Source: Cyanophora paradoxa (taxonomy: Eukaryota > Glaucocystophyceae > Cyanophorales > Cyanophoraceae). From it: a stretch of DNA of 64,000 nt. The stretch covers positions 124,001-188,000 of the forward strand of contig QPMI01000399.1 of NCBI GenBank assembly GCA_004431415.1, in the 5' to 3' direction. How positions within the stretch are numbered: position 1 is the first letter of the stretch; every line of letters starts with the position of its first letter. A program made the translations under genes and the position numbers. Below the pieces are notes generated by a model. That model was given only the letters and a program-made list of their open reading frames with translations. It did no database searches and was not told where the DNA came from. Shown piece after piece: positions 11,058 through 21,786 of this stretch.

Positions 11058-11495
11058 ATGGGGAGAGTTAAGCAGAAGGCTCGTGGTACCACTGGCGGCA
11101 AAGCTCCTCGAAAACAACTCGTGCCCCGCCGAGAGAAGCCGACAGAGGAGCAGTGCGCAGAGGCAGACGCACTGACTGCTCTGTACTCGTCTCGGCCACT
11201 GTTCGAGAACAAGGAAAACCACTTTGTCGAGGTGCGCGTTCTCGGGGACTGCCGGCCGTCCCCGTTTGGCGTCACTGAAATGACAGGTGCAGTCCTGACA
11301 AATGAATTCGCACACACCGTGTCATCTCTTGCATTAGCACACAACACAACTACAATGAGTTTCACATCGCCCAATAAATCTCTCCGACTAGATACTATCG
11401 AGGACCGTCGTATGCTGTGCTTTAGAAAGTACAAAATGAACGAAAGGTTTGAAGGTTTCGTGTCTGGATATCGAGCTAAAGAGAGTTCTACCTAA
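11058..11495 (+). CDS. Histone H3 tail-like N-terminus on an unrelated 145-aa protein
   Basis: Starting at the first ATG, residues 2-21 align without gaps to the N-terminal tail of histone H3. The core KARGTTGGKAPRKQL corresponds to H3 residues 6-20. Positions equivalent to R2, K4, Q5, R8, T11, G12-K18 and Q19-L20 are kept. T3 is Val, T6 is Lys, K9 is Gly and S10 is Thr. The remaining about 125 residues (PRREKPTEEQ...EFAHTVSSLAL...NERFEGFVSG) show no histone-fold helix I recognise. The ORF lies inside the inverted-repeat-bounded region 10100-13948, so it may be an element gene or a captured gene fragment. No intron is needed. Expression is unknown. Confidence 0.5.
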   Translation: MGRVKQKARGTTGGKAPRKQLVPRREKPTEEQCAEADALTALYSSRPLFENKENHFVEVRVLGDCRPSPFGVTEMTGAVLTNEFAHTVSSLALAHNTTTMSFTSPNKSLRLDTIEDRRMLCFRKYKMNERFEGFVSGYRAKESST

Positions 11496-11918
11496 TACTA
11501 ATGATGTGGAAGCTAGCTGTATCGATTTCTAAACTAACCTAAACGGCTGGCTACGAGGTCCTATCTCTAAAAAAGACTCCCGATCAGGGTACGTCCGCCG
11601 CCAGCGCTGCCCAAGGGCCTCGCCGCGCCGTGTGCCAGGCTCCTCGCCAGCCCCAGTAGATTGGGCTACTGGCCGCCTCCTGCCGTCGCCTCCGTCGCCT
11701 CCAGTTGATGGTGATGCGTCCTCCGGCCCCGCCCCCAGACAGCAAACCCCCCGTGTCTCCCTCTAGCGCGGGCGCGCCCTCTTTGTGCCCACGCCCCAAG
11801 CATACCTGTTCGTATGGTCGTACACTTGCATGGCCGCCGAAGCCCGGACCCAGCCGTAGTCGTCTGGCGGGCAGCTCAGGTGTGAGAGGGCTAGGGTTTC
11901 CCCGCCCTGGTGGCGGGA

Positions 11919-11996
11919 CATGAATTCGCACACACCGAGACAAATGGCTAGGGATATGACTGCAGTGTCCATCTGTGTCAAGTCGAGAGATGGTGG
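11919..11996 (+). repeat. Dispersed repeat copy (inverted copy near 23.9 kb)
   Basis: The stretch from GAATTCGCACACACCGAGAC to the CAAGTCGAGAGATG end is present in reverse complement at about 23898-23972, essentially identical over about 75 bp. A shorter relative (AAATGAATTCGCACACACCG) lies at about 11304-11323 within the H3-tail ORF. This is evidence that pieces of one repeat family are shared between the 10-14 kb element and the 22-26 kb non-genic region. Confidence 0.7.
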
Positions 11997-12169
11997 CGCT
12001 AGCGTCGTGCCCCAAGGTAGGCTTTTCGAGCTAGCCGCCTAGCTAGCATATCGAAAAGCCGAGTCTAGCCGCCTGAGCTTTTTATTTCGAAAAGTTTTGC
12101 ATGATCGAAATTAAGTCTTAATAATAAAACTTAGGTTTAATTCGACCTGTCTTGCAATTCGCGATTTCA

Positions 12170-12322
12170 GGGAATTACATCGAATTACATCGAATCGCAT
12201 TTACAAGGCTGGCGGTGCAACCTTTGTTTTTGGCTGTAGTTCGCTGTGTTTGTTGTAAAACACGTTGTCTTTGATCGCAGCGAACTACACCGAACTACAA
12301 AATGTACAGGAGATGCTTCATA
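12170..12322 (+). repeat. Third copy of the inverted-repeat outer end
   Basis: Ends with GCAGCGAACTACACCGAACT...GTACAGGAGATGCTTCATA, the same outer terminus as the arm at 13609-13948 and in the same orientation. It begins with the GAATTACATCGAATTACATC words. Only the terminal 50 or so bases and the short words match; the middle differs. It marks a second, truncated element end inside 10100-13948. Confidence 0.7.
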
Positions 12323-13336
12323 CCCGTCGCCGGACCCAGCTCTGTCGCGACGACGGAGGGCCTCGCCCCTGAGGACAAGACGCCGATCGTTCCGCCGCAG
12401 CCGCCCGACCCGCCGACCACGCCCACGCCACCCGTGCCCGCCGTACTGCGGCCCAAGGCGTCGGAGGACAGGGCCGACAATGACCCCATCAACCGCAACC
12501 GGAAGTTGCGCGAGATGTTGATGGACATTGCGGAAGACTCGATCACGCTCATCGCTCGTCGCCACCAGGCAGCGGGGAAGTATGAGCACGAGGGCGGAGA
12601 CCGCGTCTTCGCTTCTCGCACGGTCGAGAAGATCATGGTCAGTGTTGGGGGACAGCAGATCCTTCTCTTTCTGTCGCCAGTCGACATGCCTGCACCGTGC
12701 CACACGTGCAGCATCGGCCCCGATGGCTCACCCGTCACCGTGAACCACCGGCTCCGTGCATCAGTGATCAGCATTGCGCACCGCTACTACGAGTACATCG
12801 ACTCGACCACGGGCGACACGATGACAATGACTAACGTCGAGCTTCAGGAGCACTGCCGACTCTGCGCAACGCCGCCGTACATGGAGTTCGTCCGCAACTG
12901 CCCCGTGCCGTCGCCAACCTCACGCCAGCGCACGTGCACGCCGTACCCGAGTACTCTGCGACCTGACGATGCACCGGTGGACATCACGCTCGACGCTCTG
13001 TACGGAGTGACAATGGAAATGAAGACGCTCTTCCTGCGGATCATCAGTTTGTTAATGGATATCACCCCACAGGGAACGACGCCTTTGACGGGGAACGACG
13101 ACTGGCCTCGGGTCGCTGACATCTTCCTTAACGTTGACGTCAGCCCTTTCACCGTCCGCGCCAGCACCCTTCGGCCTGGCGTTCGCGACGCGAGTACTGG
13201 ACCAATAGGCACTCGGCCAATCACTCTCGCCCCGGGAGTTGTCAACACTTCTGGGCGAGATACGTCCCGACTCGCGCGAACGACTGTGAACACGTCGCTC
13301 CCTGTCTGCTTGTCGGCACCGGCGCATCTGGGCTGA
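12302..13336 (+). CDS. Element-borne ORF, 344 codons, no recognised family
   Basis: Begins inside the terminal-repeat copy at 12322, so the true start may be elsewhere. The N-terminal 60 residues are Pro/Thr-rich. Residues 60-240 look folded, with cysteine pairs PAPCHTCSIG and EHCRLCATPP that could bind metal. The C-terminal 80 residues are low-complexity Thr/Arg/Pro. A segment of about 100 bp at roughly 12918-13020 is repeated in reverse at about 13949-14045, next to the right arm of the inverted repeat. The function is not inferred. Confidence 0.4.
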   Translation: MYRRCFIPVAGPSSVATTEGLAPEDKTPIVPPQPPDPPTTPTPPVPAVLRPKASEDRADNDPINRNRKLREMLMDIAEDSITLIARRHQAAGKYEHEGGDRVFASRTVEKIMVSVGGQQILLFLSPVDMPAPCHTCSIGPDGSPVTVNHRLRASVISIAHRYYEYIDSTTGDTMTMTNVELQEHCRLCATPPYMEFVRNCPVPSPTSRQRTCTPYPSTLRPDDAPVDITLDALYGVTMEMKTLFLRIISLLMDITPQGTTPLTGNDDWPRVADIFLNVDVSPFTVRASTLRPGVRDASTGPIGTRPITLAPGVVNTSGRDTSRLARTTVNTSLPVCLSAPAHLG

Positions 13337-13608
13337 GGAACATGGCTCGCCGGCTCTCTGCAGCTGGAAATGCCGTGCGCTTCCCTGGGTTTCACCCGGG
13401 CCCTTCGTAGGTTCCGGTTCCCAGGCCCCCTTACGCCCTTCCCACCCGCTGTCCGCGGCGCCTATCATAGTATAGATGCCTGGGCGGCGTATGCCTTTGG
13501 CAAGCTAGTGTATTTCGGCCCTGCAGGGAAGTAGGAGTCTGTACCTTCAGTCTACCGAATATACGAGGGATCACCAAAAAAAAAAGTTGACGTCCGACAT
13601 GTATACGT

Positions 13609-13948
13609 ACACCTCGCGTCGACGTCGACTAGCTAGGCTAGCCGGCCAAGTCACTCGCCCTCGAGTCAACTAGCCAAGTCGCCGACCAGCCGGTCGCTAA
13701 TTTAGCCAAATAAAATATAAATTCGAAATAATGTGTTTCCCCCCCGAGTTTTAGCACTTTCTGTAATTCGATGTAATTCGATGATTCGCTGTAATTCGCT
13801 GTAGTTTGCTGTCATTCGCTGTCAACGCGACGCCCTTTCAAAAGCAGCGAACTACACCGAACCTCAACAGATTACAACTACAAAATCGGTTGTAGTTCAA
13901 ACGCAGCGAACTACACCGAACTACAAAATGTACAGGAGATGCTTCATA
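13609..13948 (-). repeat. 340-bp inverted repeat, right arm
   Basis: Reverse complement of 10100-10438, ending GAGATGCTTCATA at 13948. It shows the same tandem GTAATTCG(A/C)T words (about 13772-13826) and the same CGACCAGCCGGTCG dyad. No direct duplication of flanking bases was found around 10100 and 13948, so this is either an old insertion or a product of rearrangement rather than one simple transposition. Confidence 0.85.
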
Positions 13949-14206
13949 TTCATTTCCATTGTCAGTCCGTACAGAGCGTCGAGCGTGATGTCCACCGGTG
14001 CATCGTCAGGTCGCAGAGTACTCGGGTACGGCGTGCTACGGCGTGCGCTGGCGGGTACGGCCTGACGTTCAGGTGCTGGCGCTTCTTGTCGGCCGCCGTC
14101 CTGTGCTTTCGACCCTCCTCCCGAAGCTCTTTGCAGCGCTCCATGTACGTATCCAAGTCTGCAGCGAGCGCGGCGCTGACCTGCGAGATTGGCGCAGACG
14201 TCAGAG

Positions 14207-16484
14207 CTACAGGCTGGGCGCGTGCGGTTGCGAAAGTGGCACCGTTGCAGTCGTGTCCTCCTCCAACATGTGGACGACCAGGGGTTCGTTCGGAGTGAAG
14301 ACATCGCCGTGGTTGTCGAAGAGCTGCTCCTCGGCTGGATCACTCCACTCGATGCGCGCGACGGTGCTGACTGCTCTGTTCACGAGTCCGGAGTTGGGAT
14401 CGATGTTGTGTCGGAGCATCACTTTGACTCCGCAGCAGATCGTGAGGCGGTGCATGATACCTCCAACTTCGTTACTGCACGCGGCGAGCTCGCCGTTCTC
14501 GATGAGCGTGCCTGCCTCGCACTGTTTGTTGTGCTTGGGGGGAACTGTGTCCGATGCCACGATCGTGATGACGGGGATCGGGGGGAGGAAGTCGCCGTGG
14601 GCGTCAGTCATCGATCGATACGCATCGTAGGTCTTCCCGAGCTCCTCCCTGTTGAAGTGCTCGGCGTCCTTGTTGCGGTAGACGACGTACGTCGCCGTTG
14701 CCCAGCGCGGGTCGCGTTGGTGTCTCTCGCGGTTAGCGATCGCCGTTGCGTCCTGGTCCCACGGACTGCTGTCCATTGTGAGCCATTTGATGCACTCCTC
14801 GATGACGTCGTGATTGCGGGCGTGGCGGAAGTCGTCGAGGATCTTCAGGTACTCTGGGTCCTGTTTTTGCCGGAAGCAGATGTGGAGCTCGTGTGGTGTG
14901 AAGTAGCTCGCGAAACGGTGGAGGAGCCCGGGCACGGGGTACGTGCCGTCGAACTTCACGTCGTCGTTGACGTCGGCGACTTCCTTGGACGTTAACATTG
15001 ACGACATTGGCGTGGCCTTTACGGGTGGAGCTTGCGCCGGGTCGCCTGCAAAGAGGACGCAGAGCCCGCCGAAGGGGTAGTCGGCAGTCCCGTCGACGTT
15101 GCGGGCCGTCGTGTACTCCGGGAGGTTTGGTGCTCGCAGCACGCCCGTAGTTCCGAATGGATGGAACGTCGACATCGAATCAGTGGAGTCTGTCTTGCCT
15201 TTTCGCTTGCGTCCGTCGCGTTTGCCGGCGCCTGTACTGTCGATAGTGGCACCAGTTTCTCCCGGCCGGGGCACGTTCCCGAAGATCATGCGGCAAGCCA
15301 TGTCGGCGGCGTGGAAGAGCGCTGCCGAGCATGTGAAGGCCTCGTCCATGATTAACGCCCACACTCCGCGGTAGCGCTCGCGCTTCTCGAGGATGTTGAG
15401 TGCTGCCGGCGCCCCCGTGCCGTCCTCCCACGCGGCTTTCGAGACCGGCAGCCCGAGTGAGAGCCCGATGCCAGTGTGCACCTTCGTTCCGCCGACGTTG
15501 TAAGCTGCGGCGCCGATCGGAGCGACTTTGATGACTCTGCCGCGCGTGGGGCCATGGAGCAGGGCCTCGGACGTTGCCACGTACTCGGCGTCGATTGCAG
15601 CCGTTACTGTCTTCGCTACGTGCGTTTTGCCTGTGCCTGCTCCGCCGACGAGCGCGATCCGGAAGCCGGCGGGCTGGTATACGTGCCGCAGGATTGGCGG
15701 CATTGCGTCCGCGTGCTGTTTGCTCTTCTCAGTCCCGTTGTTGAGCAGCCCGTCGTAATCCTTGATGTACGTGTTTGCGCGCCGTGCCAGCTGGTCTGCC
15801 TTCAGGCGCAGCGCCGCGTACTTGCGGAGCGCCGTCATGACCATCATTGCACGCGGGACATCCTTCAGCGTTTCCAGAGTTGTCGGCGCGTGTATGATGC
15901 GCGGGACGCTGGCGTCTGCTGGAGACTGTTGGGCAGGATCGATGCTGGGCTTGGCTCCTCTCCGGTGGGCAGCAATCTCGTCCGGCGTCCACGCGTGCAT
16001 TGCTCCACGGACTGCGTGCGGCGTGTCTGCTGTTGCTGCCGCGCTGCCGTCCGATGGGCCGGAGGGTCCCACGCCAGCGGCAGCGGGATTCTGGATGCGC
16101 TTCTCCTGAACGTGCTTGATCATGAAGTCGACTGCCCGCTTCGCCGACTCGTTCGACAGTGTGGAGTTCCGGAGAATCACGTTGTTGTAGTGCAGCATTT
16201 GCTGCTCGATCATCGACGGCGTCAATGGTGTGTTCCGCTCGACGTTGAGGAGGTCGCGCCACTCGTCGTACCATGGTACGTGCATCAGAAGAGCTGCGTA
16301 GTGCGCGACGAGGCTCGTGCGGACGAGGGGCACGGCGACGGCTGCCGGAGTCTTTCGCATGACGCATACGTGCTTGGGGTACTGCATTGCAAACCGCGGA
16401 AGCAGTATTCTGTGGTCGACGTCTCCCGAACTCGTAGCGACGAGTGGAGGGTTGCGCCGCACATGCAAGGCGTCCTCCTTGGTC
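14207..16484 (-). pseudogene. Pif1-type helicase, central ATPase piece
   Basis: Superfamily 1B helicase motifs are in order on the minus strand: Walker A GGAGTGKTHV, Walker B ALIMDEAF, motif III GDPAQAPPV, and the late GVKVMLRHNI...GLVNRAV segment. The frame meets a stop at 14207, while an adjacent frame stays open to about 13962 with a helical charged stretch (MERCKELREEGRKHR). That suggests a small frameshift near 14220. The N-terminal continuation is at 21787-22325, beyond a 5.3-kb insertion, and the C-terminal piece is at 10099-9444. Pif1-like helicases occur in host genomes and in mobile elements such as Helitrons; no Rep nuclease domain was seen, so the element type is open. Confidence 0.8.
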
Positions 16485-16489
16485 ACCTC
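16485..16489. other. 5-bp target-site duplication (left)
   Basis: ACCTC here is repeated directly at 21787-21791, exactly abutting both ends of the 16490-21786 element. Removing the element plus one copy leaves the helicase frame uninterrupted across the join. Confidence 0.85.
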
Positions 16490-16985
16490 TATCCTCCCGC
16501 ATAATTTCAAAACCTTTCTTAGAACGTAGAACCGTTCTATAGAACGTTCTATGGTTTTTGTTTGTTTTGAACTTTTAGAATGGTTTTGAACGTAGAGCGT
16601 GGAAGCTTAGATCCGTCGTAGAACGCGTAGAACGTTCTACGGTTCTCCGCCGAACGCGCCTACGGCCTGGCGGCGTTCTAGCTCCCTTCGCGCTCGCAAG
16701 CGGCCGCCGGGGCGCCTGCCAACGCTTGCCAACTCTAGCAGTACTGGCTCGCTAGCCACGGGGGCCAGATCCGCAGCTCGCGGCATCTGCGGACGCTAGC
16801 AGCGTGCAGCCGCATCGTTAGCAGCTCGTTTGGCGTCGAGCTCGCCGAGTCGCGCCCGATTCCGTCCCCGCGGAGCGCGGTACTCCCTCGCTCGGCAGCT
16901 GAGCCGCAGCTCCCCGCTGTGAAGGCCCGGGGGTCGCGCGGTGCGTCTTTCCCGTGCTAGGAGGGCTCCTGCTCCGTCTCCTGGC
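16490..16985 (+). repeat. Terminal inverted repeat, left
   Basis: Outer 60 bases match 21727-21786 in reverse almost perfectly. Farther in, 16795-16985 matches about 21358-21545 in reverse with substitutions and small gaps, for example the shared GGGAAAGACGCACCGCGCGA block. The palindromic TAGAACGTTCTA words lie between. Confidence 0.8.
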
Positions 16986-16999
16986 TCACGCGGCGCACA

Positions 17000-18090
17000 G
17001 GAACGGGTCGGGAGGCTCCACGGCGAGTCGACGGGATGCGCGGCTCGTTGACCGCTGCGCTCGCGCCCCCGAGGCACAGTTTTGACTCCCGCAGTTCGTG
17101 AGCGTGATGCGAGCGATGCGTGTGCAGCTCCAGAGCGTCCGTGGCCGCTTCTGGGCTGATCCGCTCCGAACCCTGCGGCTGACCGGCTGTCCCCTTCCCG
17201 CGCAGCGCTTTCGGACCTGTGGAGCATCGACCTGGTCACGCTGATGCACATGTAGACGAAGCAATCGCAGCTTCAGCGCTTCCGCCGCCGCGTTCGGACC
17301 GATCGGTCCGGTCGAGCCGGCCGAGCCGCGCTTCGGGGCCGGCGGTACGCGTTTGCAGTGCTCACGTTGTGCAATTGCAGCCCCGGTCGCTGGATCTTCC
17401 GCACGCCGCCTCCGATTCGGCGGCGGTGGTGGGTGTGGGGCGTGCGCATGCCCAGCGCGTGGCTTACCAGGCGGGGCGATGGCGTGGCGGATGACAGCGG
17501 GCGAAAGCGATGGCATGTCGTGCTCTATAGCGTTCGTCTCCACCTTTGCGCTGATCCCCTCCAACCCCCGCCGGGTGAGGTGCGCCGCCCATGCAGCTCA
17601 TGGTTCTGCGGCGCGTCCTTGGCTCACATTTATGCAGGCAACTCAAGCGCAGACCGAGCTGGCGCTGGGCGGCACTTCCCGCAGCCGCTGGCTTCGGTCG
17701 CTGGGGGCGGGCCGCGGGCGGACTCTGGCGCCGCGGCCTCTTCTGGCGCCGCGGCCTCTGCTGGCGACGCGTGCGCTCAGCGGCCGAAGGTGCGACGATG
17801 CGGCGAGGGGACGGGGCGCCGCGCCGTCGCCCTCCGAGCTCCGCCCCGGCCCGCTCGACCCGGCCCGCTCGCCGGTCCGGCTCCTCCTGCGGGGCGACGG
17901 CTGCGCCGGCCGTGGCGGCAAGGCGGGGCACTGCGCCGGCGCCCGAGCTCTCAGCTCCGCGCCCCGCCCCGCCTGCCCCTCCCCGCCGGCACGGCCGCCC
18001 GACCCCATCCGCCCGCCGCCACCCCTCCGTCGCTTAGCAGTGCACGTTAAACCTACAGCTACGATTTCGATGTGACAGGTTTTTTTAATT
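17000..18090. other. GC-rich interior of the TIR element, no supportable gene
   Basis: Open frames exist on both strands but are Ala/Arg/Pro/Gly-rich and unlike each other's neighbours. They look like by-products of high GC. No domain, splice pattern or conserved motif could be recognised. Confidence 0.5.
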
Positions 18091-18107
18091 TTCACGTCTA
18101 CATTATC

Positions 18108-18350
18108 GCCCGTCGCCCCCGAGCCCCGCCGTCGCCCGCCGAGCCCCGCCGCCGCCCGCCGATCCTCCGCCGCCGCCCTGCGAGCCCCGCCGCCGCCCGC
18201 CGATCCTCCGCCGCCGCGCGCCGAGCCCCGCCGCCACCCGCCGAGCCTGCACCCCGCCCCGCGAGCGCCGCCGCCGCCAGTGGAGCCTCCGCCCGCCCGC
18301 GAGCGCCGCCGCCGCCCGCCGAGCCTCCGCCCCGTCCGCCGAGGCGGACG
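18108..18350. repeat. GCC-rich tandem repeat
   Basis: Irregular repeats of GAGCCCCGCCGCCGCCCGCC and related CCGATCCTCCGCCGCCG words, unit roughly 15-35 bp, inside the TIR element. Translations are Arg/Pro/Ala repeats and are not treated as genes. Confidence 0.7.
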
Positions 18351-19387
18351 TGGCCACGGGTAGGGTGGCCGGCTCGGCTGCACGCTCGGCCGCGACTCGG
18401 CAGCGGGGGCAGGTCGGGCTTACCCCATGGCCAGTGGGCCTGGGCGGGCGGGCGGGGCGGCGGGCGAGGCGGCGGGCGGTGCGGCCTGCGCGGACATACC
18501 CGCACACGCGGGCATCTCGGTTTCTGCGTGCGCAGTTAGAGAAGCAGCACGCCGCCAAGCGGGGGAGGCAGGGCAGTACTCGGAGGCATGAGCGCCGCGG
18601 GCAATGAGCAGCCGCGGGCTCGGCGAGCGCCCGCCCGATCTGCGCAACGCGTGAGACGTGCGATCGCGTACTTTTGGCGCAGCAGCCCTGCCCGGCAGGC
18701 GCACCGAAGACGAGAGCCAAGCGAATCAGGACGGGTTGGCGCCAAGGCCGCGGCGGCGGATGCCCCGGAGCTGAGCGTGCGTCGCCTGCATCAGCGCAGA
18801 CACTCCGATGCCCCGCAGGCCCGAAACCCGTGGTCCCGTGCTCGAGAGGCGCACCCGCGAACGCCGCCGATCCAGCGGCCGGGCCAAGTCGGCGCGAAGG
18901 CGGTTGCGGACGCTCTACGGCTTCTTAGCCCTCGCCTGCAGCGCCAGCGTCTTCAGCAAGCCGACTGCGGGCTCGAGAGATGCGTCGTGAGGCACGAGCG
19001 CAGCGGCCAGCGGCGGGCAGCGAGCCGCATGAGCCGCCCGCTCAGCCGCGGGCGTCAGCGAGCACTTCCTGCGCTTCTGAGTGAGCCGCAACACATGCCG
19101 AAAGCCTGCGAGCTCCGAGCAAGGGAGCGACGCACCGCGTGGGTCTGTCGCTGCAGGAGCACCAGCACTCAGCCAAGCTGCACTGCAGCTGCCGAGCGTG
19201 CTCGAAAACACGGATCTCGTCGGCAGCGTCGCGTAGCTAAGTAGTCGCTGGAACGCTGGTAAGGGGGGGGTGGGGGGGGTGGGAGGGGGGGGTAGAGACG
19301 CGGCCAAAATCGGTATTACGTTTTACGTGTCGCTGCAGGTGCCACAATTGGAGCGAATGCTTGTCTTGCTTGTGTTCAAGCATCTAG

Positions 19388-19460
19388 TATTTGTTTAAGC
19401 ACTTAGCCGTGATTCAAGAGCCTCCTGACGCATTTTCTTGTGGCCGCGGCCGAAATCCAG
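19388..19460 (-). repeat. Dispersed repeat copy (inverted relative at 25.7 kb)
   Basis: The reverse complement (CCCCCCTGGATTTCGGCC, CACAAGAAAATGCGTC, then ACGGCTAAGTGCTTAAACAA) resembles 25722-25800 at roughly 80 percent by eye. One copy is inside the TIR element and the other outside it, so this is an independent interspersed family. Confidence 0.55.
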
Positions 19461-19901
19461 GGGGGGAGGGGGAGGGGAGGGGGAGAGAGGGCGAATGGGA
19501 GGCGGGGAGTGGGCGGGGTGCACGCTTCGGCGGCGGCGGCGAGGAGCGGGAGCCGCACGGCAGTTATCCATGCCGTGTTTCATTTCTTCAGCTATTTCAA
19601 GTGAGCTAACCAGTGTAATAGCAAGCGATTGCACTGCCGTCCATCATACTGCTTGCCCTAGTGCATATGACCGATTACCAAAGCATGCCCAGCAAGATGT
19701 GTGTGCTAGCTAGCTTCCCAAAGCATACCCAGAAACGTGCTATAATGTTGGGAATTTGCCGGTTCGAGTACAAATGGATCTGGAGAGCGGAGAACAGGAA
19801 GGGCGGGGCAGGGCAGGAAATGACAGTGCAAGAAAGAACATGAAGGCTGTCAGTACACGAACATGAACGACGTGGCGTGTTTGAGCTGGGACTTCATCTC
19901 C

Positions 19902-20845
19902 TCAAACGTTGTGCCCCGTGACCGCTGCTACAAATGTGAGTGCGAGTGCAGGGTGATAGAGAATTGTTGTGCGGACATTGTTGTTAAGAGCCCCTATGTG
20001 CGCCTCTCCAGAGATCCGCTTCTGTCCGTTACGAATGCAAACTTCCAGAGAGCCATAGCCACGGTACTCCTCAATACGCCCGCTGTCCTTCATTTCGCGA
20101 CCGACACTGTCCATCTGCAGGATATTTTAGCAGCTGTGGAGTCTTGCGAGGCAGTCTGCAACTGCAAACCGCAGCCTTCAGGACGGTGTCAATCGTGCCT
20201 GACCCAGGATTTGTGATGCTCAGGAACTCCGTAGCAACGCTGTGCTTGATCTCAAGTTGCCCCACTGGCCCCTTCAGTGTGATGACCTTGACCTGGCATT
20301 TATCTGAGACCTGGAACCCATCACTAGGATTAGAAGCAGAACTGAAAAACGTACAAATAAAACCGCGAGCTTGCCTTCTGGCGCTTGGCCTGCTGGTCTT
20401 GGGCAGATGGCGGCTGGGAAAGGGACCGCTTGGTGCGGGGCCGCTGGGCATGGGCAGGGGACTGAGTGGGAGTAGTCAAGTCGACCGTTTCGACCTGTTT
20501 CGAGAGAGCTTGGCACCGCCAGAGCCAGAAAATTGCAAACTGAGCACGCACTGAGCACACGCCAGCAGAGATGCTCGCAGCCACGGCCTTGCGGAGGGTC
20601 ATCTGCTTCACCCCAGTCATCTGTGAACCGTAGAAGTTCTCGAACTTCTCCGCCGAGATCATCTCCCGCACGGATGAAAACTAATGGAGGGGTGAGGGAT
20701 AATTGTGAAAGGGGGAACACATAGTCGTAGTTTTGCACCCGGAACCGCTCAAAGCAACCGATACAGTACACATCGATGAAGAAGGGAACAGTCTCACAAG
20801 GGCAGCTTCCTCCCGCATTACGGTTCTGCTTGCTGACCTGCACTC
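19902..20845 (-). CDS. Spliced gene carried inside the TIR element, function unknown
   Basis: Five exon-like segments join in frame on the minus strand. About 20845-20727 ends QNYDY. About 20686-20570 contains SAEKFENFYGSQMTGVKQM. About 20510-20375 is Ser/Gln/Lys-rich (KRSLSQPPSAQDQQAKRQK) and includes a possible nuclear localisation signal. About 20310-20190 contains KVITLKGPVGQLEIKHSV. About 20120-19900 contains EEYRGYGSLEVCIRNG. One intron, 20311-20374, has a GC donor (AAG|GCAAGC), the same splice style as the host genes. I do not recognise the protein. It could be a captured host gene or the element's own. The first exon and the final exon limit are uncertain. Confidence 0.45.
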
Positions 20846-21354
20846 TTTCATGCGAGCATTAGCTAGGCATGCCATCCAAAGAGATCGAGAGGAAGCACCG
20901 ATGGCCGATGCATGGTGCTGAACAGTACACGCATCGTTTCAAGTCACGACGATTCTTTGACTATTGGGTTGCAGTGAGATATTTACAGAAATTTTGACGG
21001 AACGGCGAGAAATGTGCCAGGGCGGACCTTCTCCTGGATGAAGCCAATACTGAACTTCAGAGTGGATTGTAGACGCGCTCGAACGTCGAAGGCGTTCACG
21101 GCGACATTGTTATTGCTACTGACGCGAGCCTCGATACGAAGAACATCCGCCAGCCTGCGGGCGCGAGTCAGCGTGATGCCGCGCCACGTCTACATAAAAA
21201 CACGAACGGCATCGTATTCGACGTCAGTAATCGACGTTTTCTGGGCTCGAAGTGAGACATACAAGCGAATCGCTATATTAAAACGCAGAAGACAATCAAG
21301 TGAAGTGACGCGGGCGGGAAGTGACGCTCTTTTGGCGCCTCGTTCCTGAGCGCC

Positions 21355-21786
21355 GCGTGATCCAGGAGACGGAGCAGGAGCCCTCCTAGCACGGGAAAGA
21401 CGCACCGCGCGACCCCCGGGCCTTAGCTGCCGAGCGAGGGAGCACGCCGCTCCGAGGGGACGGAATCGGGCCCCGAGCTCGACGCCAAACGAGCTGCTAA
21501 CGATGCGGCTGCATGCTGCTAGCGTCCGCAGACGCCGCGAGCGAGCTGCGGATGCGGTCGACGTCCCCGTGGCTGGCCTCAGCTACTAGGCTAGCCAGTA
21601 CTAGTGCCGTAGAACGTGCAGGCGTTTTGAAGCATTTCTGCGCTTTTGAAAAGCGTGGAACGCGCGCGGGTTCTCTGGAACCTGTTCTACGTTCTACCCC
21701 GTTCTACGTGTTCTAAGGGGAGTTCTACGTGTTCTATAGAACGGTTCTACGTTCTAAGAAAGGTTTTGAAATTAAGCGGGAGGATA
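21355..21786 (-). repeat. Terminal inverted repeat, right
   Basis: Inverted partner of 16490-16985. It ends with AAGCGGGAGGATA at 21786 followed by the target duplication ACCTC. Confidence 0.8.

Larger units (their letters stand above)
16490..21786. mobile_element. 5.3-kb TIR DNA transposon-like element inserted in the helicase gene
   Basis: The ends are TATCCTCCCGC(A/T)TAATTTC and its reverse complement, flanked by the direct duplication ACCTC. Terminal inverted repeats extend inward for roughly 430-490 bp with gaps. They start with repeated GTTCTA/TAGAAC palindromic words, followed by a homologous GC-rich block (around 16790-16985 and 21360-21540). The interior holds GC-rich low-complexity DNA, a GCC-rich tandem block and a spliced minus-strand gene at about 19.9-20.85 kb. 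No DDE transposase was recognised. A 5-bp duplication with long TIRs does not by itself settle the superfamily. Confidence 0.85.

Noticed and set aside
11058-11495. Complete histone H3 gene
   Set aside because: Only the first 20 tail residues match; no alpha-N or histone-fold sequence follows.
10090-13960. Target-site duplication for the 340-bp inverted-repeat unit
   Set aside because: Flanks GCCCGGCG and TTCATTTC do not match in any register tried.
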